A DNA stretch of 33,908 nucleotides from Pseudomonadota bacterium (GTDB taxonomy: Bacteria; Pseudomonadota; Alphaproteobacteria; G022571365), in the NCBI GenBank assembly GCA_022571365.1, contig JACZXZ010000021.1, positions 1 through 33,908 on the forward strand. The letters are read 5' to 3'. Of the stretch, positions 1 through 7,634 are shown in pieces. A program made the translations under genes and the position numbers. Numbering within the stretch: the first letter of the stretch is position 1; each line of letters opens with the position of its first letter. The notes under the pieces are model-generated. The model did no database searches. It had not been told where the DNA came from and saw nothing but the letters and a program-made list of their open reading frames with translations.

Positions 1-592
1 TATGGAGCCAGGGGTCATAGCCGAGCCTCCCCCCCGAGCTCAGGTTCCGAGCGATCCACCCGTCCGGCGGGCTGTCGGTCAAGTGCTGAAACTCATAGAG
101 CCGCTCATCGACCTGGGCCCGGACCTGGAGGGTGTAGCGGCCGTCGACGAAGAGCGCCGCCGGCTCGGCCAGGACCACGGCAACACCGGCGGAGCCAGTG
201 AAGCCGGTGAGCCAGGCCAGACGTTCGGCCCGGGGCGGCACCCACTCGCCCTGGTGCTCGTCCGCGCGCGGCACGATGAAGCCCGAAAGCTCGCGCCGTG
301 CGAGCTCGGCACGCAGGGTCCCAAGCCGCTCGTCGGGGGAGGAATCCCGCTTCAGGTCATCGTCTCGGGCCCGCTTCATCTCTGCCTTGAGCGCCACGAG
401 CTGCGCCCTCAAGGCCGGGGACGGCGACGGCACCACGAGCTCGACCCAGAGGCCCGCGTCCCGGTCTTCCGGGGCGGCAAGCACGCCGGCGACCAGATCG
501 CGGGCCCCGGCGACGGTGAGCTCCGCCCCGGCCTTGCGCAACATGCGGGCCAGGACCTGGTCCCCCTGATAGGTGCTGCGGCAAACCGACAC
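1..592 (-). CDS. pepP: Xaa-Pro aminopeptidase (aminopeptidase P family), 5' part only
   Basis: N-terminal part of a creatinase/aminopeptidase P enzyme, a metallopeptidase that removes the residue before proline; the catalytic pita-bread domain lies beyond the window edge. The frame is open from position 1 to a GTG at 592. About residues 80-190 match the creatinase N-terminal domain, with GFIVPRADEHQGEWVPP, ERLAWLTGFTGSAG, ALFVDGRYTLQ and GWIARNLSSGG. Ahead of this are about 70 extra residues (ARMLRKAGAELTVAGARDLV and AGVLAAPEDRDAGLWVELV) that most aminopeptidases P lack. Possible starts are GTG 592 (GGGAGAGG just upstream), ATG 544 and ATG 379; only the last gives a protein without the extension. 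I chose 592 because the extension is coding-like and in frame. The family is certain, the start is not. Confidence 0.85.
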   Translation of the reverse strand, partial: MSVCRSTYQGDQVLARMLRKAGAELTVAGARDLVAGVLAAPEDRDAGLWVELVVPSPSPALRAQLVALKAEMKRARDDDLKRDSSPDERLGTLRAELARRELSGFIVPRADEHQGEWVPPRAERLAWLTGFTGSAGVAVVLAEPAALFVDGRYTLQVRAQVDERLYEFQHLTDSPPDGWIARNLSSGGRLGYDPWLH

Positions 593-624
593 CGGCCTCT
601 CCCGCCCAAACCCAGAACCACCTT

Positions 625-656
625 CAAGCCAGGCGCCCGCCAAGCTAGGCGCCCGC
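625..656. repeat. Two tandem copies of a 16-bp unit upstream of the aminopeptidase gene
   Basis: CAAGCCAGGCGCCCGC (625-640) is followed directly by CAAGCTAGGCGCCCGC (641-656), with one mismatch. It lies about 33 nt upstream of the GTG at 592. It is one of a series of unrelated short tandem duplications across the window. Confidence 0.8.
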
Positions 657-920
657 CCGCGTCCAGGCAAGCCCCGGCACGATGGAAGCGATCTCGCGCT
701 CGCTGGCGGAGATCGGCATAACGCCCCGCATCCTTCGAGACGGTCCTGCGGACCTCCTCAGGATGAGGCGAAACTTGGTCCTCATGCTGAGGGCCGTTGG
801 GGTTGGGGCCCCAACGACCGCGAGCGGCGTCTCGAAGCATGAGCACCGTCATGACTCGCTTTTGCATGCCAGGGATTACGCATCGCCGGCGCCGGGGAAG
901 GCCCCCGGACCAATGCGAAA
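657..920. other. Gene-free stretch with a two-hairpin palindromic element
   Basis: No supported gene between the aminopeptidase start and the DUF1127 promoter. Positions 729-843 form two hairpins. In the first, CATCCT (729-734) pairs with AGGATG (760-765) around the inner stem GGTCC (742-746)/GGACC (750-754). In the second, CTCATGCT (781-788) pairs with AGCATGAG (836-843). The segments CATCCTTCGAGACG and CTCCTCAGGATGAGG look like the interspersed intergenic palindromes common in alphaproteobacterial genomes; that family link is from memory. Confidence 0.6.
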
Positions 921-949
921 TTGTCTATGCTGCAATGCAAAAATATCAT
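921..949 (+). promoter_or_regulatory. Promoter of the DUF1127 gene with a PhaR-like site in the spacer
   Basis: A -35 box TTGTCT (921-926) and a -10 box TATCAT (944-949) are 17 bp apart. The spacer contains CTGCAATGCA (930-939), close to the CTGC-N3-GCAG motif reported for the polyhydroxybutyrate regulator PhaR. A protein bound there would block RNA polymerase. The boxes are visible; the link to PhaR is inference. Confidence 0.5.
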
Positions 950-1041
950 TTGAAAAAAGCCGTGTTCAAACAAGTTATTGATGTGTGCGGTGCGTCATTT
1001 CGAGCACTGCAAGAAACAACTATCCGGTTGAGGAGAACGAC

Positions 1042-1449
1042 ATGCGCGCGAACAAGAATCCGACGACCTTCGAGTCGATTCGGCAAGGGGGCGAGGTGCC
1101 CAGGCTCGAGACGGTCGAGATCGTCGCCGAGGCCCTCACCATAGCGACTCAGCCCCTTGCCAAGCCGCTCAGCGACGGGATCATCGCTGGAGTGGGGGCG
1201 CTGCGGCGCGCCGGCGAGGCCGGCGTCACCCTTCTCGACCGCTGGGTGGTCAAGCCGATCGCCCGTCGGCGCCGGCGCAGCGCAGCCCATCGGGAATTGG
1301 TGCGCCTTGACGACCGCATTCTCGCCGACATCGGCATCCGGCGCGACGAAATCCCGGCCATCGTAGGGGCGATCCTAACGGAGCAAGAGGCCGAAGACCC
1401 GAGGCGGCGCGGGGCCGCCAACGAGAACGAGCCGCCGGTCGCGGCCTGA
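1042..1449 (+). CDS. DUF1127 domain-containing protein (135 aa)
   Basis: Small protein ending in a DUF1127 (YjiS-like) domain at about residues 80-115: arginine-rich RRRRRSAAHRELVRLDDR followed by ILADIGIRRDEI. DUF1127 proteins are short, basic and poorly understood; some help regulate phosphate or stress responses through RNA. The roughly 75 residues before the domain (from MRANKNPTTFESIRQG) are longer than in the usual 45-70 aa family members, with alternating hydrophobic and acidic stretches and no signal peptide. ATG 1042 is chosen because AGGAGA (1031-1036) is well spaced before it; the frame could extend to 985 but that start has no such site. It stands alone, with a promoter at 921-949 and a terminator at 1493-1526. 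Confidence 0.75.
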   Translation: MRANKNPTTFESIRQGGEVPRLETVEIVAEALTIATQPLAKPLSDGIIAGVGALRRAGEAGVTLLDRWVVKPIARRRRRSAAHRELVRLDDRILADIGIRRDEIPAIVGAILTEQEAEDPRRRGAANENEPPVAA

Positions 1450-1492
1450 GCGAGCCCTGAATCGCGCCTGGCCCGAGGCTCAGGCGAAGGCG

Positions 1493-1526
1493 AAAACGGC
1501 GGTTTACCAAGGCCGCCGTTTTCATT
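1493..1526 (+). terminator. Rho-independent terminator after the DUF1127 gene
   Basis: AAAACGGCGG (1493-1502) pairs perfectly with CCGCCGTTTT (1513-1522) around a 10-nt loop and is followed by more T. The A and T arms could let it work in both directions, but uvrD ends at 1653 on the other strand, rather far away. Confidence 0.85.
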
Positions 1527-1652
1527 TTGAGGAAGGGGTGGCGCGACCGCGCGTGCGACCGTGGGCGCCGCCCGGTCCGGACCTATCTCCGCAATTGCCT
1601 CCCGCCGCCACGGGCAAGAGCTTTCGGCTGATCGCTGACGGCTAACGGCTTT

Positions 1653-3932
1653 TCACGCCTCCTCGACGAAGCTGTCGATGACCTTCTTGGTGCCGGCCTT
1701 GTCGAACGCGACTTCGAGCTTGTCGCCGTCGACCGCAAGCACCCGGCCGTAGCCGAACTTCTGGTGGAACACGCGGAGGCCGACCGTGTAGCCGCCGGCC
1801 GGCCCGGTCCCGCCGCCATAGAAGAAGCCGGCCCCCGCCTCCCCCAACCCGCTGCCTGTGGGGCCGCCGGCTGCAGGTCCGCCGGCCGCAGGTCCGCCGA
1901 CCGCGGGTCCGGCGTAGAGGCCCGGATCGATGACCGTCTCGATATGGGCCTCGGGCAGCTCTTCGACGAAGCGCGAGGGAATGCTGCTCTGGCGCAGGTT
2001 GTGGACGCGGCGTTCGGCGGCGAAGGAGATCCAGACCCTCTGCCGCGCCCGGGTGAGGCCCACATAGGCGAGGCGGCGCTCCTCCTCGAGCGCCGCGGTG
2101 CCGCCTTCCGCGAGCGCGCGCGGGTGGGGCAACAGGCCCTCCTCCCAGCCGGGTAGGAATACGGTGTCGAACTCGAGGCCCTTGGCGCCGTGCAGGGTTA
2201 TGAGGTTGACCATGTCGCCGGCCGAGCTTGCCTCGACCTCCATCACCAGGCTGACATGCTCGAGGAAGCCGGCCAGGTCCTCGAACTCCACCATGGCCGC
2301 CACCAGCTCCTTGAGGTTTTCGAGCCGGCCGGGCGCGTCGGGCGACCTGTCGGCCTTCCACATGGCGGCGTAGCCCGATTCGGCGAGCACGATCTCGACA
2401 AGCTCGACGTGAGGCAGGCGGTCGGCGAGGGCGCGCCAGCGGTCGAAGTCGTCGATCAGGGCCTTGAGCGCGTTCCGGACCCGGGGCCTCAAGTCGTCGG
2501 TCTCGATCAGCCGCCGGGCCGCCTTGGCGAGCGGCAGGGCCGGCCCCGCCGAGGAGCGGATGCGCGCCAGGCGGTGGACCGCCCTCAAGGTGGCGGCGCC
2601 GATGCCGCGGCGGGGGGTGTTGACGATGCGCTCGAAGGCCAGGTCGTCGCCGGGCTGGTGGATCACGCGCAAGTAGGCGATGGCGTCGCGGATCTCCAGG
2701 CGCTCGTAGAAGCGGGGCCCGCCGATCACCCGATAGGGCAGGCCCAGCGTGATGAAGCGCTCCTCGAACTCGCGGGTCTGGAAGCCGGCGCGCACCAGGA
2801 TGGCGATCTCATTGAGTGCATGGCCCCGGGCCTGGAGCGCCTCGATCTCGTCGCCGATGCCGCGCGCCTCCTCCTCGCCGTCCCACACGCCCCGCACAAC
2901 CACCTTGTCGCCGTCGGGGCCCGCGGTCCACAAGGTCTTGCCGAGCCGGCCCTGGTTGTGGGCGATCAGGCCCGAGGCGGCGCTTAAGATGTTCTGGGTC
3001 GAGCGATAGTTCTGCTCGAGCCGGATCACGCGGGCGCCGGGGAAGTCCCGCTCGAACTTGAGGATGTTGCCGACCTCGGCGCCGCGCCAGCCGTAGATCG
3101 ACTGGTCGTCGTCGCCGACGCAGCAGATGTTGCGCCGGCTCTGGGCCAGGAGCCTGAGCCACAGATACTGAGCGACGTTGGCATCCTGGTACTCGTCGAC
3201 CAGGATGTATTTGAACCGGCGGTGGTAGTCCTGGAGCAACTTGGGATTGTCGGTGAACAGGGTCAGCCCGTGCATCAGCAGGTCGCCGAAATCGGCGGCG
3301 TTCAGGCTCTTGAGCCGCTCCTGGTAGGCCTTGTAGAGCCTGATCGCCTCGCCCCCCGCGAAGTCGCCGGCCTCGGCCGCCGAGGCCTTCTCCGGCCTGA
3401 GCCCCCGGTTCTTCCACTTCTCAATCAGGCCAAGCAGCACCCGGGCCGGCCATCGCTTCTCGTCGATGTCCTCGGCCTCCAGGACCTGCTTCAAGAGACG
3501 GATCTGATCGTCGGTGTCCAGGATGGTGAAGTTGGGCTCGAGGCCCACGAGCTCCGCGTGGCGGCGCAGGATGCGCGCCCCGAGCGCATGGAAGGTGCCG
3601 AGCCAGATGCCCTCGGTCGCGCGCCCGATCAGGCCTGCGACCCGGCCCTTCATCTCGCGCGCGGCCTTGTTGGTGAAGGTGACGGCCAGGATCTCCCCGG
3701 GCCAGGCCCGCCGCTTCGCCAGGATATGGGCAAGGCGCACGGTCAGCACCCGGGTCTTGCCGGTGCCGGCGCCGGCGAGCACCAGCACGGGGCCGTCCAA
3801 GGCCTCGACCGCCTCCCGCTGCGCCGGGTTGAGCGCGTTGAGATACGAGAGATCGGGCCCCGCCGCGGCCGTCGCGGGGGGCGGGCCGCCGCCCGCGGGA
3901 TCGTCCTGCGAGAGCTCGTGGGGACCGGACAT
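1653..3932 (-). CDS. uvrD: UvrD/PcrA/Rep-type superfamily 1 DNA helicase (759 aa)
   Basis: ATP-driven 3'-5' helicase of nucleotide excision and mismatch repair and of replication restart. All SF1A motifs are visible: Q-motif and Walker A (LNPAQREAV, GAGTGKT at 54-60), motif II VDEYQD (245-250), motif III GDDDQSIYGWRGA (273-285), motif IV QNYRST (about 308), motif V LHGAKGLEFD and motif VI RRLAYVGLTRAR. The C-terminus has a glycine/proline linker with repeated GGPAA, then a Tudor-like end (FGYGRVLAVDGDKLEVAFD) typical of PcrA/UvrD. ATG 3932 is chosen because the protein starts directly before the helicase core; the frame runs on to 4091 but those residues overlap the ClC remnant. Length is normal. 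Imperfect 7-bp repeats (GCTGATC, GCTGACG, GCTAACG) at 1627-1647 lie just past the stop. uvrD and pcrA cannot be told apart here. Confidence 0.95.
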   Translation of the reverse strand: MSGPHELSQDDPAGGGPPPATAAAGPDLSYLNALNPAQREAVEALDGPVLVLAGAGTGKTRVLTVRLAHILAKRRAWPGEILAVTFTNKAAREMKGRVAGLIGRATEGIWLGTFHALGARILRRHAELVGLEPNFTILDTDDQIRLLKQVLEAEDIDEKRWPARVLLGLIEKWKNRGLRPEKASAAEAGDFAGGEAIRLYKAYQERLKSLNAADFGDLLMHGLTLFTDNPKLLQDYHRRFKYILVDEYQDANVAQYLWLRLLAQSRRNICCVGDDDQSIYGWRGAEVGNILKFERDFPGARVIRLEQNYRSTQNILSAASGLIAHNQGRLGKTLWTAGPDGDKVVVRGVWDGEEEARGIGDEIEALQARGHALNEIAILVRAGFQTREFEERFITLGLPYRVIGGPRFYERLEIRDAIAYLRVIHQPGDDLAFERIVNTPRRGIGAATLRAVHRLARIRSSAGPALPLAKAARRLIETDDLRPRVRNALKALIDDFDRWRALADRLPHVELVEIVLAESGYAAMWKADRSPDAPGRLENLKELVAAMVEFEDLAGFLEHVSLVMEVEASSAGDMVNLITLHGAKGLEFDTVFLPGWEEGLLPHPRALAEGGTAALEEERRLAYVGLTRARQRVWISFAAERRVHNLRQSSIPSRFVEELPEAHIETVIDPGLYAGPAVGGPAAGGPAAGGPTGSGLGEAGAGFFYGGGTGPAGGYTVGLRVFHQKFGYGRVLAVDGDKLEVAFDKAGTKKVIDSFVEEA

Positions 3933-3946
3933 GGCTGAGACATATC

Positions 3947-4321
3947 CTACATCGATTCGGACATCAATCGGACGCCAAGCTTTCTCCCCACGGCTTGCGG
4001 AGCGCGCCGGAAGAGCCGGCCCGGCATCACATAGTGGATGAAAAGACCGATCAACAGACCGCCCGCGGCGGGCGCCAACAGCACCTGCCACCAGGGCAGC
4101 TCGGCGGCCAGGCCGTACCCGCGCTCGGAGGAAAAGCCGAAGAAGCCGAGCTGGACCGCGCCGATGGTCCAGCGGAAGGCGATGGCGCCATAGGCAGCAG
4201 CGGCGCCGATCAGCACCGCCAGAATCGACAGGATCACCTGCTCGTGCCGGCCAAGGCGGCGCCGGCGGACGAACAGGCGGTCGCGCCTTCGGCGGAGCTT
4301 GCGGCGGCTTTCAAACATCAC
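3947..4321 (-). pseudogene. Truncated ClC-type chloride channel gene (N-terminal stub)
   Basis: Encodes only the first roughly 100 residues of a ClC voltage-gated chloride channel/antiporter: an arginine-rich cytoplasmic start, GRHEQVILSILAVLIGAAAA (first membrane helix), FRWTIGAVQLGFFGFSSER, then WWQVLLAPAAGGLLIGLFI and HYVMPG. ClC proteins usually have 400-600 residues, and this one should go on into the selectivity-filter helices. Instead, after MPG the frame reads an unrelated tail (RLFRRAPQAVGRKLGVRL) and stops 14 nt before the uvrD start. None of the other frames in 3933-4025 resumes ClC sequence, so this looks like a deletion, not a frameshift. A new 124-aa two-helix protein is possible but unlikely. 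Alternative start ATG 4318. Confidence 0.75.
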
Positions 4322-4511
4322 TCACGCCAAGCCGGCCCCGCCGTCGAGGCCCCGCTCGAGGCCGGGCGGCACGCCGGCGGGGCGTAGCGCCCAGACGGGC
4401 CGGGCTCAAGGCGGCGCGCGCGCCGCCGCGGTGGCGCCGGCACGGACAAGGGCCGGCACGGAATAAGGGCCGGACCGTCGGGCAAGGCGGGAGGCAAGGC
4501 GGTACAGGCCC

Positions 4512-4553
4512 GGCGCCATCGATTAGGCGCCATCAATTAGGCGCCATCAATTA
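4512..4553. repeat. Three tandem copies of a 14-bp unit
   Basis: GGCGCCATCGATTA, GGCGCCATCAATTA and GGCGCCATCAATTA follow each other at 4512-4525, 4526-4539 and 4540-4553, with one variable base. They lie 16 nt beyond the stop of the pentapeptide-repeat gene. AATTAAC (4549-4555) also pairs with GTTAATT (4569-4575) across that stop. The rest of 4322-4511 shows no gene. Confidence 0.9.
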
Positions 4554-4569
4554 ACAGGGGCCCGGAGAG

Positions 4570-5073
4570 TTAATTACACTGGCCGATGGAGCCCTCGGCG
4601 CAGAGCTTCTGGCCGTCGATCCAGATCGCGCCGCTCAGGTCGGCCTCGAACAGATCCGCCCCCTTCATGCGGGCGTCGGTGAGATCGGCGCCGCGCAGGA
4701 TGGCGCGAAACAGGCGGGCGCGGCGCAGATCGGCGCCCTTGAACGAGGCCCCCGTCAGGTCCGCCTTGGTCAAATCCGCTTCGCTCAGGCGGGCACCGTC
4801 AAAACGGACGTTGGCCAGCTTGGCGCTCATGAACTTGGCCCGGAAACCGTCGACCCCGGACAGGTCGCTCCCCGACAGGTCCGCCCGGACAAAGCTGGCG
4901 TCCCTGAGCCGGGCCCCACTTATGCCGATCCCCTGGAGATCGCGGTTGTCCAGGACACAGCGCCGCCAGTCGACGCCGGGCACCGCCGCGTCCGTGCAGG
5001 CGGCATGGGCGGGCTCAGACCCGAGGAAGAAGCCGAATATGACCGCTAATGCTGGGAGCGCTCGTAACAACAT
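4570..5073 (-). CDS. Exported pentapeptide-repeat protein (167 aa)
   Basis: Has a signal peptide (MLLRALPALAVIFGFFLG, probable cleavage after EPAHA at residue 24), so it should be periplasmic or secreted. Residues 45-150 are A(D/N)LXX pentapeptide repeats (ADLSGSDLSG, ADLTKADLTG, ADLRRARLFR, ADLFEADLSG) that fold as a right-handed quadrilateral beta-helix. A cysteine-containing end follows (WIDGQKLCAEGSIGQC), a cap seen in a subset of alphaproteobacterial pentapeptide proteins; C25 and C39 near the mature N-terminus could pair with it. No catalytic motif is visible, so the molecular role is unknown; the fold is safe. Start ATG 5073 is fixed by the signal peptide. Nothing links it to its neighbours. 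Confidence 0.9.
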   Translation of the reverse strand: MLLRALPALAVIFGFFLGSEPAHAACTDAAVPGVDWRRCVLDNRDLQGIGISGARLRDASFVRADLSGSDLSGVDGFRAKFMSAKLANVRFDGARLSEADLTKADLTGASFKGADLRRARLFRAILRGADLTDARMKGADLFEADLSGAIWIDGQKLCAEGSIGQCN

Positions 5074-5158
5074 GCCCTAGATTTAGTGCGATGCGATGGA
5101 GGAAGCCAAGCACAAAATGCCGGAGCCCGGACAATCGACGCGGCGCTTCCCGATCGCT

Positions 5159-5647
5159 TCAGCCCGCCGACCGGTGCCTGAGCCGCGTGACACGGCCGAC
5201 TTGGGGCGGTCGGGGCAGCCGGTCGTGAGCCGCCTTAACCTTTGCCAGCCGGGCCTCATCCGCGGCCGAAAACGGCGCCGCGCGGCGGCGGCCGACGTCC
5301 ACGTTCAGGAACAGCAGCTCGCAGGTCGCCGCCAGGCGGCCCTCATCACCATGATACATTTCATGGAAAAAGTGCAGCCGTTTGTCGTCGAAGCCGAGAA
5401 ACAATGTGGTGAATCGGATGGGATCGCCTCCCAATAGCTCGCGCACATAGGCGAGGTGCATTTCAAGCGCGAAGAGCGCGCACCTGCTCCGGGCGGTGTA
5501 GTCGTGGAACAGGTCGAGGTAGTCGAGGAACGCGTCGGTGGCATGGTCGAACGTCACGGCGTAGTAAGCCAGGTTGAAGTGACCGTTGCCGTCGACCCAC
5601 TCGGGCCGGACGACTTCGCTATGGAGAGCGAGCGGCGAGTCCGTCAT
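5159..5647 (-). CDS. Hotdog-fold acyl-CoA thioesterase family protein (162 aa)
   Basis: A 4HBT-like thioesterase expected to hydrolyse an acyl-CoA thioester in the cytoplasm. The N-terminus has the signature EWVDGNGHFNLAYYAVTFDH with the Asp and Asn-Gly-His of the hotdog active site, followed by ATDAFLDYLDLF, LAYVRELLGGDP and LHFFHEMYHGDEG. Length suits a single hotdog domain. ATG 5647 is chosen because homology begins there (MTDSPLALHSEVVRPEW); the frame stays open to 5875, but that part overlaps metF antiparallel to nothing known and reads as arginine-rich noise. It starts about 80 nt past the metF stop on the same strand and may be co-transcribed. The substrate cannot be read from sequence; relatives include betainyl-CoA and 4-hydroxybenzoyl-CoA thioesterases. 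Confidence 0.85.
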   Translation of the reverse strand: MTDSPLALHSEVVRPEWVDGNGHFNLAYYAVTFDHATDAFLDYLDLFHDYTARSRCALFALEMHLAYVRELLGGDPIRFTTLFLGFDDKRLHFFHEMYHGDEGRLAATCELLFLNVDVGRRRAAPFSAADEARLAKVKAAHDRLPRPPQVGRVTRLRHRSAG

Positions 5648-5730
5648 CGGGGACGACCATAATCGATTACCACGACGGCGCAATCGGGCAGCCCGGCGCC
5701 GGGGATGATCGCGCGCCTCCTCGGCTGGCC

Positions 5731-6675
5731 TCAGCCCGCCGCGGCCGCCGGCGCCGCGGCTTGAGGCCGTTCCGGGCGCAGGCCCAGCATGTGACAGACG
5801 GCGTAGCTGAGGTCGGCCCGGTTGAGGGTGTAGAAATGGAACTCGTCGACGCCGCTCGCCTGGAGCAGCCGGCACTGCTCGGCGGCCGCCGTGGCGGCCA
5901 CGAGCCTGCGGGTTTCCGGGTCCTCATCGAGGCCTTCGAACAGCCTGGCGAGCCAATCAGGCACGCTGGTGCCGCATTTGGCGCTGAAGTCAAGGAGCTT
6001 GGCGAAGTTGGTGACCGGCAGGATGCCGGGCACGATGGGCACCGTGATCCCCGCCTTGCGGGCGCGCTCGACGAAGCGCAGGTAAAGCTCGACGTCGAAG
6101 AAGTACTGGGTGATGGCCCGACTCGCCCCGGCGCCGATCTTGCGTTTCAGGTAATCGAGGTCGGCCTCGGGACTGACCGCCTCGGGATGGGTTTCGGGGA
6201 AGGCCGCGACGCTGATCTCGAAATCGGCTATGCGCTTGAGCCCGGCGATCAGGTCGTGGGCGCAAGGATAGCCTCCGGGATGGGGCGTGTAGCGATCAGC
6301 TCCGGCGGGGGGATCGCCCCTGAGCGCGACGATGTGGCGCACGCCCGCTTCCCAATAGCGGCGCGCGATTGTGTCCACCTCCTCGCGGGTGGCGCCGACG
6401 CAGGTGAGATGGGCGGCCGGCTCGAGCCGGGTCTCCCGGCGGATGCGCGTGACCGTGGCATGGGTGCGATCGCGGGTCGAGCCGCCGGCGCCGTAAGTGA
6501 CCGAAACGAAGCGCGGGGAAAGCGGCTCCAGCCGCTTGACCGCCACCCACAGTTGCTCGGCCATCTTATCGGTCTTCGGCGGGAAGAACTCGAACGAGAC
6601 CTTGAGCGCCGCCGTCGCCGGTGACGCGTAAGGCGGCATCGAAAACCGTTTTCGAGGTTGGGCCGTATCGGCCAT
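5731..6675 (-). CDS. metF: 5,10-methylenetetrahydrofolate reductase (314 aa)
   Basis: FAD enzyme that reduces methylene-THF to methyl-THF, the methyl donor for methionine synthase. The N-terminal VSFEFFPPKTDKM carries the catalytic Glu (E29); FVSVTYGAGGSTRDRT, HIVALRGDPP (FAD and folate contacts), ITQYFFDVELYLRFV and PIVPGILPVTNF are all standard MetF motifs. Length is typical of bacterial MetF; the alanine-rich end (PQAAAPAAAAG) is dispensable-looking. A GAGGTGA ribosome-binding site lies directly before ATG 6675, and the gene begins 8 nt after the stop of the ArsR-methyltransferase gene, so the two form an operon. The pairing suggests control by S-adenosyl-methionine or -homocysteine. Confidence 0.97.
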   Translation of the reverse strand: MADTAQPRKRFSMPPYASPATAALKVSFEFFPPKTDKMAEQLWVAVKRLEPLSPRFVSVTYGAGGSTRDRTHATVTRIRRETRLEPAAHLTCVGATREEVDTIARRYWEAGVRHIVALRGDPPAGADRYTPHPGGYPCAHDLIAGLKRIADFEISVAAFPETHPEAVSPEADLDYLKRKIGAGASRAITQYFFDVELYLRFVERARKAGITVPIVPGILPVTNFAKLLDFSAKCGTSVPDWLARLFEGLDEDPETRRLVAATAAAEQCRLLQASGVDEFHFYTLNRADLSYAVCHMLGLRPERPQAAAPAAAAG

Positions 6676-6683
6676 GGCTCACC

Positions 6684-7634
6684 TCAACTCATGGACCGGC
6701 GGCGGCGCGCGGGCCGGGTGGCGGGCCAGATGGATACGGTGAGCGGCTCGCCGGCAAGATGGATGACCTTTCGAGGCGTCAGCCCAGCGGCCTGGCACCA
6801 GTCCTTGACTTCGGAGTCGCGGAAGCCGAGCCGGCGGTGGGCGTGCTCGGTGCGTAGATATTCGAGTTCATGCGGCGCGAAATCGACCACCGCCAGCTTG
6901 CCGCCCGGTCGCAGCACCCGGGCCGCCTCGGCGATGGCGCGGGCCGGCTCGTCGGCGAAGTGAAGCACCTGATGGATGGTGATGGCGTCGAACGAGGCAC
7001 CCGGCCACGGCAACTGATACATATCGCCCAGACGCACCTGGCAGTTGGGCAGGCCGGCGGAGTCCAGGTTGGTACGGGCCACCGCCAGCATTTCGCGCGC
7101 GAGATCGATGCCCACCGCGCGCCGGACGCGCGCACCGAACAACTGGAGCATGCGGCCGGTGCCGGTGCCGATATCGAGCAGATCCCCGATGCCGTGGTCC
7201 GGAAAGAGATCGATCAGCGCCCGCTCGACCTCTTTCTCGTCCACATAGAGCGAGCGGATGTCATCCCAATCGGCAGCGTGTGCGCGGAAATAGGCCGCCG
7301 CCGCATCGGCGCGCGCCCGTTTGATCTCCGCCAGGCGTTCGAGATCGAGCTTGAGCGTCTCGTCGTCGCTTGGGATGAGATCCACCAACGCCTCCGCCAG
7401 CCGGGCTGGACGGCCCTCCTGCACCAGACGGTAGAACACCCAAGTCCCCTCGCGAAACCGGTCGAGAATCCCGGCCCCGCACAATAATTTCAGATGCCGG
7501 GAAACCCGCGGCTGGCTTTGCCCGAGGATTTGCGTCAGCTCGCTGACGGTAAGCTCGCCGCGGGCGCACAGCGCCACCAGCCGGAGCCGGGTTGGCTCCG
7601 CTACCGCACGCAAGCTGGTCACAAGCTGATCCAT
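6684..7634 (-). CDS. ArsR-family regulator fused to a SAM-dependent methyltransferase domain (316 aa)
   Basis: Two-domain protein. Residues 1-75 are an ArsR winged helix (AVAEPTRLRLVALC, LTVSELTQILGQSQPRVSRH, GTWVFYRL). Residues about 130-300 are a class I methyltransferase fold with motif I LLDIGTGTGRML (DIGTGTG at 154-160), acidic loop VGIDLAREML, and LPWPGASFDAITIHQVLHF, then VLRPGGKLAVVDF. The metal-binding cysteine motif of arsenic sensors is not evident. Fusions of this kind next to methionine-cycle genes resemble SahR, a regulator that senses S-adenosylhomocysteine; here the partner is metF, 8 nt downstream. The methyltransferase domain may be a ligand sensor or an active enzyme. ATG 7634 is chosen because the HTH begins directly after it; it lacks a clear ribosome-binding site. 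Family firm, ligand inferred. Confidence 0.9.
   Translation of the reverse strand: MDQLVTSLRAVAEPTRLRLVALCARGELTVSELTQILGQSQPRVSRHLKLLCGAGILDRFREGTWVFYRLVQEGRPARLAEALVDLIPSDDETLKLDLERLAEIKRARADAAAAYFRAHAADWDDIRSLYVDEKEVERALIDLFPDHGIGDLLDIGTGTGRMLQLFGARVRRAVGIDLAREMLAVARTNLDSAGLPNCQVRLGDMYQLPWPGASFDAITIHQVLHFADEPARAIAEAARVLRPGGKLAVVDFAPHELEYLRTEHAHRRLGFRDSEVKDWCQAAGLTPRKVIHLAGEPLTVSIWPATRPARRRRSMS

Noticed and set aside
4318-4536. 72-codon minus-strand frame upstream of the ClC remnant
   Set aside because: Arginine/proline/alanine-rich, no ribosome-binding site, runs over the tandem repeats.
5648-5875. N-terminal extension of the thioesterase frame
   Set aside because: The 76 residues are arginine-rich, overlap the end of metF in another frame, and homology starts at ATG 5647.
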